Source: Pseudorasbora parva
Taxonomy: Eukaryota > Chordata > Actinopteri > Cypriniformes > Gobionidae
Length of the DNA stretch: 64,000 nucleotides
NCBI RefSeq assembly: GCF_024679245.1
Contig: NC_090177.1
Location: 23,844,450-23,908,449 of the forward strand
Reading direction: 5' to 3'
How positions within the stretch are numbered: the first letter of the stretch is position 1; each line of letters starts with the position of its first letter. The position numbers and the translations under genes were made by a program. Shown here in pieces: positions 28,201 through 51,675 of this stretch. The notes beneath the pieces were generated by a model, which worked only from the letters and a program-made list of their open reading frames with translations, was not told where the DNA came from and ran no database searches.

Positions 28201-31200
28201 GGCATAAGAGACTACTTTAAAAAACATTTTAAAATATCTTATCAACCCCAAACTTTTAAACATGTAATATTGTGGACATTTTTTATCTTTTTTCTTTCTT
28301 CTTTTTTATATTAATGATTCCGCTATTAAAAACAGTCCACTACAACATACAGAACAATCTGCCCAGCAGCAAGATGAATAATGCAAAAATAGTAGAAGTA
28401 ATATCAATAACTGAGATGAAAGAAGGCGCTGTCCTCAGTGATACGAGACACATAAAAGTAGTGCCATTTAGGTTACCTGAATGAATGGACTGATTATACA
28501 GCGTTGTTATGCGACAGAGAATATTAGGAAATATAAGACTGCTGAAGGTGGCGATTGACCAGACAGAAACAAGTATTCCAGAGAGCCGTGTAATAGAAAA
28601 AGGATATCTATGTATGTATCTATGTATCTACGCATGTATGATTACTGTCAAATACAAAGACGGCACAGCTATTCCAACTGTCCTGGGGATTGGGGATTGT
28701 ACCTTTATGCAGTCGCAGAGTGAGCTCTGAAACCACACTGAACCATTCCCGAGAGTGAACTGGGGCTGCACACACATAGCAGAGACTGTTTAACAGCCAA
28801 GGGACACTGCTTTGAAGTCACTTCTACTATGAACATTGAATTTGACGTTTCCAAGACCTCAAGTGATGCCAAGTAAATTAGTTATTTTACAGATTATTTG
28901 GAACATGCATCATTTTTTTTTCAATGCAGCTTTCTTAATTTAGGAAAATAAATCATATTGACAAGGGCATATTATATTCATTGTATGATTTTTTTCGCGT
29001 TATCACTTGTTTGTTGTATTATTTGATTGGATTGTAAAAGAATCTTCAAGAAAAATCTCCAAAGAATCAGATTTAATAGGTTGAACCATGTGTGGACATT
29101 TGGCAGGGGTGTGCTGGTTTCTTTCCCGTGAGATTCCTGTGGGTCTGGATTGGATTAGTCATTACTGTTTTTCAGATCTCTGGATTCTATGCTGATTTTT
29201 GGATTTTGCATTAGTGTGGATTTACAGGAAGGCATGGCATAGCCCCTTCTCAGAGCCACCAACCTGTCTGAACATGTTTGTGGGGAGACTTCTGTACAGG
29301 TGTGTAGAGGCCCTCTGGCCCAAAATCTGAACCTGGAGATACATTTTCAAACAGATTTGTCAGATTTAAGCACTGGATTGCCTTCCCAGTTGGCATTTCA
29401 GAGATTATTGAATCCATGTCAGGGATATTGAATCACAATATTGTATCAACGTTGATATTACAACGTTGTATTAAATTGTTCTTTTACCATGTGTTCATAA
29501 AATGAATTTATAAGTATATTGTTACCTTTTTACAACATCTAGCATTAAGAGTTGCTTCAACATTGTTTTCAAAAAAATTTCAAAGCTGAAACAACAACTT
29601 ACATTATTTCAAACACATTTCAACATTTAACATCTGTAACTCGACAGCTGGGTTTTTGGACTCATTTTGGGACATCCAGCCACACTTCTTTAAATAGATT
29701 CATCCCAAAACATTCATAACCACAAACTATGTAGAAATATGCTCTAAGTGTAATACCTTCATAAATGTTATTTCTTTTCCAAATGCTCGCTTGTTCATCG
29801 GCTACTTGAGGCTCGGCTGAAACGGAACTCCTAAAACAAAACAGGAATGCAGAAATATTGAAAAAACCTTCATGTTTATTCTTATCAGGGAATATGTGTT
29901 AATAGGTAAATCACATTAGATGTCACTAGAGCCAGAGTAAGTTGTTGAATAACTAATACAGTAAGAAAAGTGTTCAGATAAGAGGTAAATAATCAACCAT
30001 AGAACTACACAGCTAAAACAATGTATAATAAAGTCCTTTAGGGGAAAACACTTTAAACAGTAAGCATATAAAGATTTATAGTGTCTCTATGCATGACATC
30101 CTGTAGGAATAATAAGGTTGAAGATATCCAAGTGAAAAATGTTCAAGGCATAATATACAAGGCATAAAACAGATGCGTGTTAACACAAACATTCTTACCC
30201 ATCAGGAGACTGTCTGGCTACCATGTCTGCAGGAAAAATATAGTGTGTTTAATTTTTAATCAACCAAAGTAAAAAAAAAAAAGAATTATCCATTGTCTGA
30301 TTTCGCATACAGAACATTAAAAACACAAAATACAGTCATTTTTTGTGGTTAACATATTGCAGACTAACCTGGGTATGTTGTGTGAGGATGTGTGGGGCTA
30401 TTTTGGTCCTCCAGACCAGCAGGGGTCTCTCCATTTACTGTTTGCTGATTATGGTGTCTAACACTCTTCATAGATTGACAATAAAGTGCATTTTCGGCAG
30501 TGCTATCTTTAGTACTCTCTGAATGCTCAGCTAGCACATGAGGAGTTTCTGACTCTTTACTCTGAACAGAGTTGTCCAATGTATTCTGGTCGTCTTCGCT
30601 GTCATCAAACTCAAACTTCTCACCAGTTTCTTCATCTTCATCGTCCTCCTCTTCCTCCTCCTGGGGCTTCTGAGTCACACCAGGGAACAGGGACTCTGAA
30701 ATAACATACACAAGCTAATTTTAACTGACAAAAATTACATAAACACATTTTTACATTTCTTGAAAAAATAAAATGGGGGGGGGAAATTAGTAAGTGCAAT
30801 ATGACAAACTGTGAACAGGGGTGTTGTGAGTGGTTGCTAGGGCACTGCTATGCAGTTGCAATGGTGTTCTGAGTGTACTGTTGATATGTAGCTGTTTTGA
30901 AAGGCTGTTGAGTTAGTGATCTGAGTAGTTTTCTGAGCATTCCAACAGTAACTAATGTGGTTGTTAATGGTGTTCTAAGTGGTTGATTGAATGATGCAAT
31001 GTTGTTCTGAGTGGTTGTTTGAGTGTTGCTATGGTGTTATGAGTGGTTGTGATGGTGATCTGAGTGTTGTGATGTTGTTCTGAGTGGTTGTTTGAGTGTT
31101 GCTATGGTGTTATGAGTGGTTATGATGGTGATCTGAGTGGTTGTTTGAGTGTTGTGATGTTGTTCTGAGTGGTTGTTTGAGTGTTGTGATGGTGTTCTGA

Positions 31201-34200
31201 GTGGTGTTTGAGTGTTGTGATGGTGTTCTGAGTGGTTGTTTGAGTGTTGTGATGGTGTTCTGAGTGGTTGTTTGGGTGTTGTGATGGTGTTCTGAGTGGT
31301 TGTTTGAGTGTTGTGATGGTGTTCTGAGTGGTTGTTTGAGTGTTGTGATGGTGTTCTGAGTGGTTGTTTGAGTGTTGTGATGGTGTTCTGAGTGGTTGTT
31401 TGAGTGTTGTGATGGTGTTCTGAGTGGTTGTTTGAGTGTTGTGATGATGTTCTGAGTGGTGTTTGAGTGTTGCTATGGTGTTCTGAGTGGTTGTTTGAGT
31501 GTTGTGATGGTGTTCTGAGTGGTTGTTTGAGTGTTGTGATGGTGTTCTGAGTGGTTGTTTGAGTGTTGTGATGGTGTTCTGAGTGGTTGTTTGGGTGTTG
31601 TGGTGTTGTTCTGAGTGTTGTGATGGTGTTCTGAGTGGTTGTTTGAGTGTTGGGATGTTGTTCTGAGTGTTGTGATGGTGTTCTGAGTGGTTGTTTGAGT
31701 GTTGTGATGGTGTTCTGAGTGGTTGTTTGAGTGTTGTGATGGTGTTCTGAGTGGTTGTTTGAGTGTTGTGATGATGTTCTGAGTGGTGTTTGAGTGTTGC
31801 TATGGTGTTCTGAGTGGTTGTTTGAGTGTTGTGATGGTGTTCTGAGTGGTTGTTTGAGTGTTGTGATGGTGTTCTGAGTGGTTGTTTGAGTGTTGTGATG
31901 GTGTTCTGAGTGGTTGTTTGGGTGTTGTCGTGTTGTTCTGAGTGTTGTGGTGGTGTTCTGAGTGGTTGTTTGAGTGTTGCTATGTTGTTCTGAGTGGTTG
32001 TTTGAGTGTTGCTATGTTGTTCTGAGTGGTTGAGTGTTGCGATGGTGTTCTGAGTGGTTGTTTGAGTGTTGCTATGGTGTTCTGAGTGGTTGTTTGAGTG
32101 TTGCTATGGTGTTCTGAGTGGTTGTTTGAGTGTTGCTATGGTGTTCTGAGTGGTTGTTTGAGTGTTGCTATGTTGTTCTGAGTGGTTGTTTGAGTGTTGT
32201 GATGGTGTTCTGAGTGGTTGTTTGAGTGTTGCTATGTTGTTCTGAGTGGTTGTTTGAGTGTTGCTATGTTGTTCTGAGTGGTTGTTTGAGTGTTGTGATG
32301 GTGTTCTGAGTGGTTGTTTGAGTGTTGCTATGGTGTTCTAAGTGGTTGTTTGAGTGTTGGGATGTTGTTCGAGTGTTGGGATGTTGTTCTGAGTGTTGTG
32401 ATGGTGTTCTGAGTGGTTGTTTGAGTGTTGGGATGTTGTTCGAGTGTTGGGATGTTGTTCTGAGTGTTGTGATGGTGTTCTAAGTGGTTGTTTGAGTGTT
32501 GGGATGTTGTTCGAGTGTTGGGATGTTGTTCTGAGTGTTGTGATGGTGTTCTGAGTGGTTGTTTGAGTGTTGGGATGTTGTTCGAGTGTTGGGATGTTGT
32601 TCTGAGTGTTGTGATGGTGTTCTAAGTGGTTGTTTGAGTGTTGGGATGTTGTTCGAGTGTTGGGATGTTGTTCTGAGTGTTGTGATGGTGTTCTGAGTGG
32701 TTGTTTGAGTGTTGTGATGATGTTCTGAGTGGTTGTTTGAGTGTTGGGATGGTGTTCTGAGTGGTTGTTTGAGTGTTGGGATGTTGTTCTGAGTGGTTGT
32801 TTGAGTGTTGGGATGTTGTTCTGAGTGTTGTGATGGTGTTCTGAGTGGTTGTTTGAGTGTTGTGATGATGTTCTGAGTGGTTGTTTGAGTGTTGGGATGG
32901 TGTTCTGAGTGTTGTGATGGTGTTCTGAGTGGTTGTTTGAGTGTTGCTATGTTGTTCTGAGTGGTTGTTTGAGTGTTGTGATGGTGTTCTGAGTGGTGTT
33001 TGAGTGTTGCTATGGTATTCTGAGTGGTTGTTTGAGTGTTGTGATGATGTTCTGAGAGGTTGTTTAAGTGGCGTGATGTTGTTCTAAATGGTTGTTTGAA
33101 TGTTGCTATGGTGTTCGGAGTTGCTGTTTGAGTCCTGCTATGGTCTTCTGAGTGGCCCGCCCCCAAGCCTTGTATATTCATTGATTTGGTGATATGTGGA
33201 TTTTTTAAGAATAGAAAACAGTCAATTTTATTTCATTAGCAACGTGTTTTTCACTGTAAACACAAAGCCACACTATAAGTTTTAGGACCTGCCTGCTACA
33301 GACTGATTGCAATATAACACTCTGACTTAGCATGCATAATGCAATTTCACATAAAAAGCATGAAGACAACAAACAAAAGATTGGATCTTTATAATTCAGT
33401 GCACACTCTGTATCTAAGCAGCTACATTTGTATTCCATTATGATTCCAGATAAAGTCAAAGAGGCTCAAAAATATGTTTTTTGACCATACCACTGAAGAC
33501 AAAACCCTTGTGAGTCATCAGATTTGTTCAGAAAAACACCCAAAACTCACAAGCTTAAAGCCAAAAACTCCCTCCCTGTGATAACACATAACACAAACAT
33601 TGAACAGATGGGGAAAATAATACAGACGAAAACAATCTGTTACATGCACCAAAGGGGTGAGTGTGGTGTTAGCTGAATCCAGTAGAGTAGTGACAACATA
33701 TATATTTTGTTGTAAACTACTAAGTCAAGTTAAGCAACAAAAAACATGACATCACTTTTTGGCATTTTCTGACCAGTTGTTGGAACGTTTCATGTAGCAA
33801 AGGAGCCAAAGCACAGGAATAGAGATTACATCCTCTGCACTGGGAGGAGAAAAACCGATCATGTGAAGAGCAGGATTACACATGCGACCATATGGTCTCT
33901 ATAGAGACCAACTGAAAGTACTTCATATCAGTAAATGTTTTCACTTGCTCCCACTATGAAAGTGGGTTGTGCAGAGAAGCAGTATATAAACCAATTAAGC
34001 AAAGAAGAAATGCCTACAGGTGTGCTTACATTTCTGTGTTAAAAACGTCCCCTCCAATTTTTTCTGGTGCACATCTACATTATAAAATAGCATGAATCAG
34101 TTACTCAAGTCAATATAAGCTCATATGACCAATCTAAAAAAAAAAAAAGATCTAAAGGTCAGTAAAAAAAAAATGGATCTAAAGGTCAGCAATCATGCAG

Positions 34201-35772
34201 CGCTCAGGTGCTCTATTCTCTTCATCATCACTAAGCCAACAAAACAATTGTTTACCGTGCCTCTTGTCCTCCTCCCCCTCACTCCAGCAAAAGTATGAGA
34301 ATCTCTTAGTCCTGGCCAGGTGGATTTTGGGTGACACAAGAAATTTAAGCGATTGTCCCATGCAAACAGTCTCCATGGCTGCAGGATAGATGTGTGTCAA
34401 GAGCAGGTGGCATATGGTGGAAGAATTGTTCTGCTGCAGCATATGGTCAGCTACCTTGAGCGCTGCAGTTTTCCAAGCTCTCTGGAGATTAAGAGGGTAA
34501 TGCCGTATTCCCTTAACTAGGTAACTCTGTTTGAGTTTTACACACTGTACTATTCTGTAATAGTACAATAACAGCTGACATACAGAGGTCATTAACAGCT
34601 CTTAAACTGTCATTATGGTTTCTCTTTGTTTAAAAAGAGCGCGCCCTAATGTGTCATGCACAGATACAGATTGTTTGGGCCTTGTTTGTACCAGAGAGTG
34701 CAGTGAACAGAGTGATGTCACATGACGCACATCCTAAAACATCTTGGCAGGACTACCAAATCATGACTAAGCACCACTGTACTTGGAAGTTTTGAATTTG
34801 AATCATGTATGTTGGTAAGTATGTTGGTTAATGATGTATAAGAGTGTCCAAGATAAAGAAAATCGTCTAAAAATCTAGTTTAAAACACATGTGCCAAGTT
34901 CTTAAATGTACTCTTTGTACTCATGTTGGTATACCATTTTTAAGAAAAGTTTAATTTAGTGTAATTATTGATTTCATTATAAATACATTTTACTTACATC
35001 TTGAATGCATGCTTGAATCATTCACAAATATCCCACACCACATGACATTTTACAACCTGAACTAACCTTGCCCTCTAAGGAAATTATAATTTATCTGATA
35101 TTTTAAGAAACTTGACAATAATTGTTCTCCAAGTCATTAGGGTTGTAGCATTAAAATAATTAAGAACTATTAAAAAGTGCTTTCGGTAACTGAACAAAAA
35201 AATAAAAATAAAATAAATATAAAATGAAATGAAAAACCTATAAACCAAAAATAGAAATGTTGCTTTGTCACCTAACTTAAATGTTTAACTTGAAGTACTA
35301 AAATTACTAAAACTGAAATAAAACAATTAATTAAAGGTATATAGAAATATAAAAATAACAAAAGCACATAACATTACTAAAAACAAACAAAATATAAAAG
35401 CTAATTTAAAATATGAATAAATGCTATTATACTCCCAGAGAAAAAAATGTGTCAACATTATACCTTTAGGGATACAACAGCTTGTCACTGGGGCAGTACC
35501 ATTTAAAAAAGAAAATCTTTGTACTTTTGTACTTTTTTAAAAAGGTTCATAAGGGTACTGCCCAGTGACAAGCTGTTATACCCCTAAAGGTACAATTTTG
35601 ACACATTTTTTCTTTTTGTATAGTCTATAAATAATGGTAAAATAACATGATCTACATAGGTTTTTTTATATAAATCAAATCTATTTTAATGACCTAATAC
35701 ATCAAGAGATCAAACTGCATGATCCATGTACTAACCTTTTTTAGGAGGGGTAAGAGACTGTGGAGATGCCAT
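7775..35772 (-). CDS. arhgef10l: Rho guanine nucleotide exchange factor 10-like, 5' part of gene (20 coding exons)
   Basis: The family are DH/PH-type exchange factors that load GTP on RhoA-class GTPases in the cytosol. Coding exons in gene order: 35772-35736, 30695-30369, 30226-30199, 29830-29757, 26411-26283, 25542-25409, 22694-22581, 21752-21644, 21364-21261, 20148-20071, 19589-19410, 18351-18235, 18119-18027, 16681-16511, 15170-15025, 13518-13346, 10817-10702, 9407-9280, 8155-8055, 7896-7775. All junctions are AG/GT and all phases agree, giving about 827 codons. Residues 25-44 are acidic and end in [14 protein letters not shown] lies near 182-190 and [10 protein letters not shown] in exon 6. 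The DH domain spans about 353-545 (RRHILGSI, then [14 protein letters not shown]). A PH-like region follows, with [18 protein letters not shown] and [24 protein letters not shown] and [16 protein letters not shown] favour ARHGEF10L over ARHGEF10, and the rcc2 neighbour agrees. The C-terminal propeller exons lie beyond the left edge. Confidence 0.93.
8365..8970. mobile_element. hAT-type non-autonomous element, 606 bp
   Basis: The ends form a short inverted repeat: left CATCGGTCTTCAAC, right GTTGAAGACCCCTG. They are flanked by a near-matching 8-bp duplication, GCTTAAAG (8357-8364) versus CCTTAAAC (8971-8978). The interior includes a copy of a repeat found many times in this window (TTTCAGCATCATT...CTTCAGAAATCATT). 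It lies between arhgef10l exons at 8155 and 9280. Confidence 0.65.
10432..10470 (+). repeat. Truncated end of a palindromic MITE
   Basis: Carries AAAGGGATAGTTCACCCAAAA, the terminal sequence seen intact at 18818-19149. Only one end is present here; the following sequence is unrelated to the family interior. Confidence 0.6.
11687..12760. repeat. Cluster of a high-copy interspersed repeat, including an inverted pair
   Basis: Starts with ACTACCGGTCAAATGTTTTA, includes CACCAAGGCTGCATTTATG and AACATTATAAATG, then runs back in inverted orientation from about 12180 (CAACATTGATAATAATCAT, ACTGAAGACTGGAGTAACG). A third, partial copy lies at about 12500-12760. The same family recurs at about 20600-20800, 27925-28262, 41170-41465, 49640-50112, 51070-51360 and 61085-61450. 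It is a MITE-like DNA repeat; I do not assign a family name. Confidence 0.7.
12790..13224. mobile_element. Palindromic MITE with CACTGCAAAAAAT ends
   Basis: The left end CACTGCAAAAAAT and right end ATTTTTTGCAGT are inverted copies. The arms remain complementary over most of the element: GATCTGCCAATGGGGTGG near 12946 against CACCCCATTGGCAGATC near 13037, and TTACTAGATAAGTAAAATGA against TCATTTTACTTATCTAGTAA. It lies in the arhgef10l intron between 13346 and 10817. Confidence 0.75.
14030..14700. repeat. Diverged MITE-like repeat with GGGTGAAC...CTTTAA end
   Basis: The right end (about 14657-14698: TATGACAGAATTTTAATTTC, then GGGTGAACAATCTCTTTAA) matches the end of the palindromic family at 18818-19149. 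The interior is diverged. The left boundary is uncertain. Confidence 0.4.
14725..14950. repeat. Partial repeat beginning GGGTGCGTTCACACTTGTAG
   Basis: GGGTGCGTTCACACTTGTAG followed by GGTCCGGACCAAA resembles the ends of common fish DNA transposon remnants. The matching opposite end was not found. It lies about 75 bp downstream, in the gene's direction, of the arhgef10l exon at 15025-15170. Confidence 0.4.
15765..16285 (-). mobile_element. Non-autonomous element carrying a RecQ-helicase-like fragment
   Basis: The minus-strand frame 16126-15878 encodes [33 protein letters not shown]. This matches the motif 0 / Walker A segment of RecQ-type SF2 helicases, whose usual form is PTG.GKS; here the catalytic Lys is Glu. 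The block starts near TTAGCCTGACAAGCCAGACC and ends near CTAGATTTCTAGGCTA, a short imperfect inverted repeat. I infer a DNA-element remnant, not a host gene: no further helicase motifs follow. Confidence 0.5.
16995..17391. mobile_element. MITE with TTAA target sites
   Basis: The ends are TTAAAGGTGCAGTGTGTGAA on the left and the approximate inverse, TATTACACACTG...CCTTTAA, on the right. The element is bounded by TTAA on both sides, a target preference of piggyBac and Kolobok type elements. It is 397 bp, with no coding capacity. Confidence 0.65.
17943..18009. repeat. (GT)n microsatellite, CA-repeat on the arhgef10l RNA strand
   Basis: An uninterrupted GT tract. On the minus strand it begins about 18-20 nt downstream of the splice donor of the arhgef10l exon 18119-18027, so the pre-mRNA has a long CA tract immediately after that donor. 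Confidence 0.97.
18722..19243. mobile_element. Long inverted repeat built around a palindromic MITE
   Basis: The core (about 18811-19156) has ends TTAAAGGGATAGTTCACCC and GGGTGAACTATCCCTTTAA and a centre near 18980 (CTACCATAGT/ACTATGGTAG). The symmetry continues outward through TAAGCAGATATGACAAGGCTT and TTTGTGGCTTTACAACCTGC, giving arms of about 255 bp each. It is intronic in arhgef10l, between the DH exons at 18351 and 19410. Confidence 0.85.
19790..19960. repeat. Short repeat with CAGCTGG/CCAGCT motifs
   Basis: Contains GAAGACCAGCTGGCTGACCA and flanking AAGCTTAAACCACC / GTTTTAAGCTTTTTT, resembling a palindromic fish MITE. The boundaries are uncertain. Confidence 0.35.
20240..20800. repeat. 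High-copy repeat interrupted by a second copy of the 18.7-19.2 kb palindromic element
   Basis: The high-copy family starts near 20246 (CAAAAGTTTGGGATCAG) and resumes at about 20605 (TTTGATCAAAAATCCAGTAA). Between them, 20330-20600 is a near copy of the right half of the 18722-19243 element. It includes the same flank, TAAGCAGATATGACAAGGCTT and CATGTGAAAATCTTAACAT. Confidence 0.65.
22176..22284. repeat. (CA)n microsatellite
   Basis: An imperfect CAAACA lead-in, then a pure CA tract from about 22193 to 22283, in the arhgef10l intron between exons 22581 and 21752. The open frame across it is artefactual. Confidence 0.97.
23200..23420. repeat. Partial MITE-like repeat
   Basis: TTAAAGCTGAAGTGTGCAAT at about 23210 resembles a fish MITE end (TTAAAG...GTGCAATTTCTGC). 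The opposite end was not identified. Confidence 0.35.
23527..23866. mobile_element. Internally deleted Tc1-like remnant with an inserted repeat
   Basis: The left end TACACTGATTAGGCATAACA with TTATGACC and the right end GGTCATAATGTTATGCC are inverted copies of a Tc1-type terminus. Between them lie a copy of the high-copy repeat (ATGATTTCTGAAGGATCATG...) and a short piece of transposon interior (GGGTGCCAGATACCAGAAC). No transposase frame remains. Confidence 0.6.
24139..24722 (+). mobile_element. 5S rRNA-derived SINE (SINE3-like)
   Basis: The 5' part (24141-24235) mimics 5S rRNA: CATATCACCCTG, then AGCTAAGCAGGGCTGAGCCT and GGTCAGTACCTGGATGGGAG, which hold the internal pol III promoter elements (box A, intermediate element, box C). 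The roughly 480-bp body ends in GCGCTATATAAATGCCTCAA, a LINE-derived type of tail. SINE3 elements of fish are known to use a 5S promoter. This is not a functional 5S gene. Confidence 0.85.
27662..27846. mobile_element. hAT MITE, 185 bp, with 8-bp target duplication
   Basis: The inverted ends are CAGGGATGG and CCATCCCTG, with complementary inner blocks (GGAGGACCACTGCC versus GGCAGTGGCCCTCC). The flanks are CTCTATAA (27654-27661) and CTTTATAA (27847-27854), 7 of 8 identical, as expected for hAT insertion. It lies in the arhgef10l intron. Confidence 0.88.
27925..28262. repeat. Copy of the high-copy interspersed repeat
   Basis: Inverted ends CACTATTCAAAAATTTGAGGTC and CAACCCCAAACTTTTAAAC, with internal TGAAGGATCATGTGACAGTG, matching the family described at 11687-12760. 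Confidence 0.6.
28500..29756. other. arhgef10l intron; no gene seen
   Basis: Mostly unique AT-rich sequence. A block at 29385-29650 has recurring CAACATT/CAACGTT motifs (for example GTATCAACGTTGATATTACA), suggesting an old diverged repeat. No coding exon was recognised. Confidence 0.4.
30815..33160. repeat. G/T-rich minisatellite, about 2.3 kb, 32-bp unit with a 71-bp higher-order period
   Basis: The array is built from a 32-bp unit of the form GAGTGGTTGTTTGAGTGTTG followed by TGATGGTGTTCT, with variants GCTATGGTG, GCTATGTTG and GGGATGTTG. From about 32345 to 32690 the marker GTTCGAG recurs at 32367, 32438, 32509, 32580 and 32651, exactly 71 bp apart. The plus strand is nearly free of C and A-poor. 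It lies in the first coding intron of arhgef10l. A 233-codon minus frame across it is a repeat artefact. Confidence 0.95.
33161..35440. other. arhgef10l first coding intron; one unexplained 137-codon frame
   Basis: No recognised exon or complete transposon. A minus-strand frame at 34592-34179 is open for 137 codons with an acidic, Trp/Ser-containing C-terminus ([26 protein letters not shown]). I do not recognise it. It has no homologue I can recall, and the surroundings are non-coding in character. Confidence 0.35.
35440..35620. mobile_element. Short palindromic MITE
   Basis: The arms are inverted copies: ATACCTTTAGGGATACAACA with GCTTGTCACTGGGGCAGTAC on the left, then GTACTGCCCAGTGACAAGC with TGTTATACCCCTAAAGGTA on the right. 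The ends are TGTGTCAACATT / AATTTTGACACA. It sits about 120 bp 3' (in gene direction) of the arhgef10l start exon. Confidence 0.75.
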
Positions 35773-35801
35773 GAAGTTAATATGGAGTCATGTCTGCCCT
35801 C
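35773..35801 (-). other. arhgef10l: arhgef10l 5'UTR part of the first coding exon
   Basis: The ATG at 35772-35770 starts [12 protein letters not shown], like the MASSNPP start of the human protein. Upstream of it, a polypyrimidine-AG acceptor ends at 35802, so the start-codon exon carries 29 nt of 5'UTR and must be joined to a more distal noncoding exon. A candidate lies near 38.7 kb. Confidence 0.6.
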
Positions 35802-35802
35802 C

Positions 35803-38700
<2,898 letters not shown>

Positions 38701-38718
38701 GATCCGATGCCCACTTAC

Positions 38719-39503
38719 CATGCACAATCCTTCTACAGAATTTCCTTTTCTGCACAGTCCGTCTACAGAATTCCCTTTTGTTGTTGTAGTTGAAGAAGTT
38801 GTCACATAGACGCATATTTTCAGGCAATCAAATCAACAATCCGAAAATATATCGGCATCCTTCCTCAACCATGGAGAAGGTTTACAAGGCGCATGTCATC
38901 CAGCTCAACAGATGGCGCTATAGTCTAGTCAACGGGCTCAAATTTGTAGTTCGGTTAGCGCTGTATCCCATCCTCGTGTTTTTGTTTTGTAGACTACACT
39001 CTCACTGCCATGAAAGTTACACGAGTGTTATAATTGTACATCTGAAGCTTAATTCCCGTAGTGAAATAGAGGAAAAATACCTCCAAAGCGCAACGCTTTC
39101 ATTCCAAACAACACAGGTAAAGTTACATTTTTAAAGTAAGTGGAACTTTTTTCTCTGTAGGTCTACGAATGACTTTAAAACCATGTTAAATGTACAAATC
39201 TTTGAGATATTATAGTGCAAATTCAGCGATTCTCCACACAGATGTGTGCGATATAAAAGCATCAGTGTGCGCTGTACCCACGTGGTTTGATCGCGAGCCT
39301 GCGAGCTCTTTTGTTCCGAATCAATCAAAAAAACGAGGAAGACGGACAGACATAAGTAGAGCATCTGAATCAGGAAATCTACTTATATAATAATCGCATC
39401 TTCCAACACAACACATCAAGCTGCAGCTACTTAACTTGACACGTCTATATTCCGTTCACCTACATATTTGTATTTAAAGTAGAGGGGGGGAAGTTTTACT
39501 CAG
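38719..39503. promoter_or_regulatory. Probable divergent promoter region and noncoding first exons of arhgef10l and rcc2
   Basis: On the minus strand a good donor (ATG|GTAAGT) ends a possible noncoding exon at 38719, which would splice to the arhgef10l acceptor at 35801. On the plus strand a consensus donor (CAG|GTGAGT) follows 39503 and pairs in phase-free fashion with the acceptor before the rcc2 start exon (40096). The area between has more CpG than its surroundings (GCGAGCCTGCGAGCTC). Transcription start sites are inferred and not observed. Confidence 0.45.
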
Positions 39504-40106
39504 GTGAGTTATGATATTTTCGATGTTTATGATTGCGGCTTCGGATGCAAATGCAGTATAGCATGCTAACACGGCTACATCATAAACATCTGTAAACGTT
39601 ATGTTTTTTCAAATGCACATTCCGTGGGGCATAAGTTGATGCTTTTTTACTTTTTTTGCGGGACGGGGGCAGAGGGGTAAGGGAATAGTTTAGTTAACGT
39701 TACTAGTCTGGTTGAACAGAGCGCTGCTAGTTGGCTAACCGGCGGCTGCGTTATAAAACATAACAAAGAAACAAATGGAGACTGAGTGAGACAGACGCGT
39801 TGCTGCTGATTCTTTTGTTACAGCGCTGCTAGTGTGTTAGCATAGCACAGGACCACCGCTTTATATTTATATTATCATATATACGAAGAAACAATGCACT
39901 GTCATTACTAATATCCAAAATGCATGCGTGTTTTCTTAAGGATTCTTTCGCTGTGAGATAATTGGGAATTTCAATCATAATGACTTTGTTTCTTCAGTCG
40001 GATGTCTTCGGCTCGTTTGTTTCTTCTTTCTGACCATTTATAGTCAGAACGGTAAACTGCTTCCTTGATACTTTTTTGTTTGTTTTTTATTGTAGGATTT
40101 TGTACT

Positions 40107-51675
<11,569 letters not shown>

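Noticed and set aside
30815..33160. Regular repeats resembling a CRISPR array
   Set aside because: The units are tandem with no unique spacers, the genome is vertebrate, and no cas-like gene is nearby. It is a minisatellite.
32480..33181. 233-codon minus-strand open frame rich in His, Thr, Asn and Gln
   Set aside because: It lies wholly in the 32-bp minisatellite. The frame is open because the A/C-rich repeat lacks stop codons, not because of selection.
38790..39134. 114-codon plus-strand frame upstream of rcc2
   Set aside because: There is no recognisable domain, and it sits in the probable promoter/UTR region. Without conservation data a coding call is not justified.
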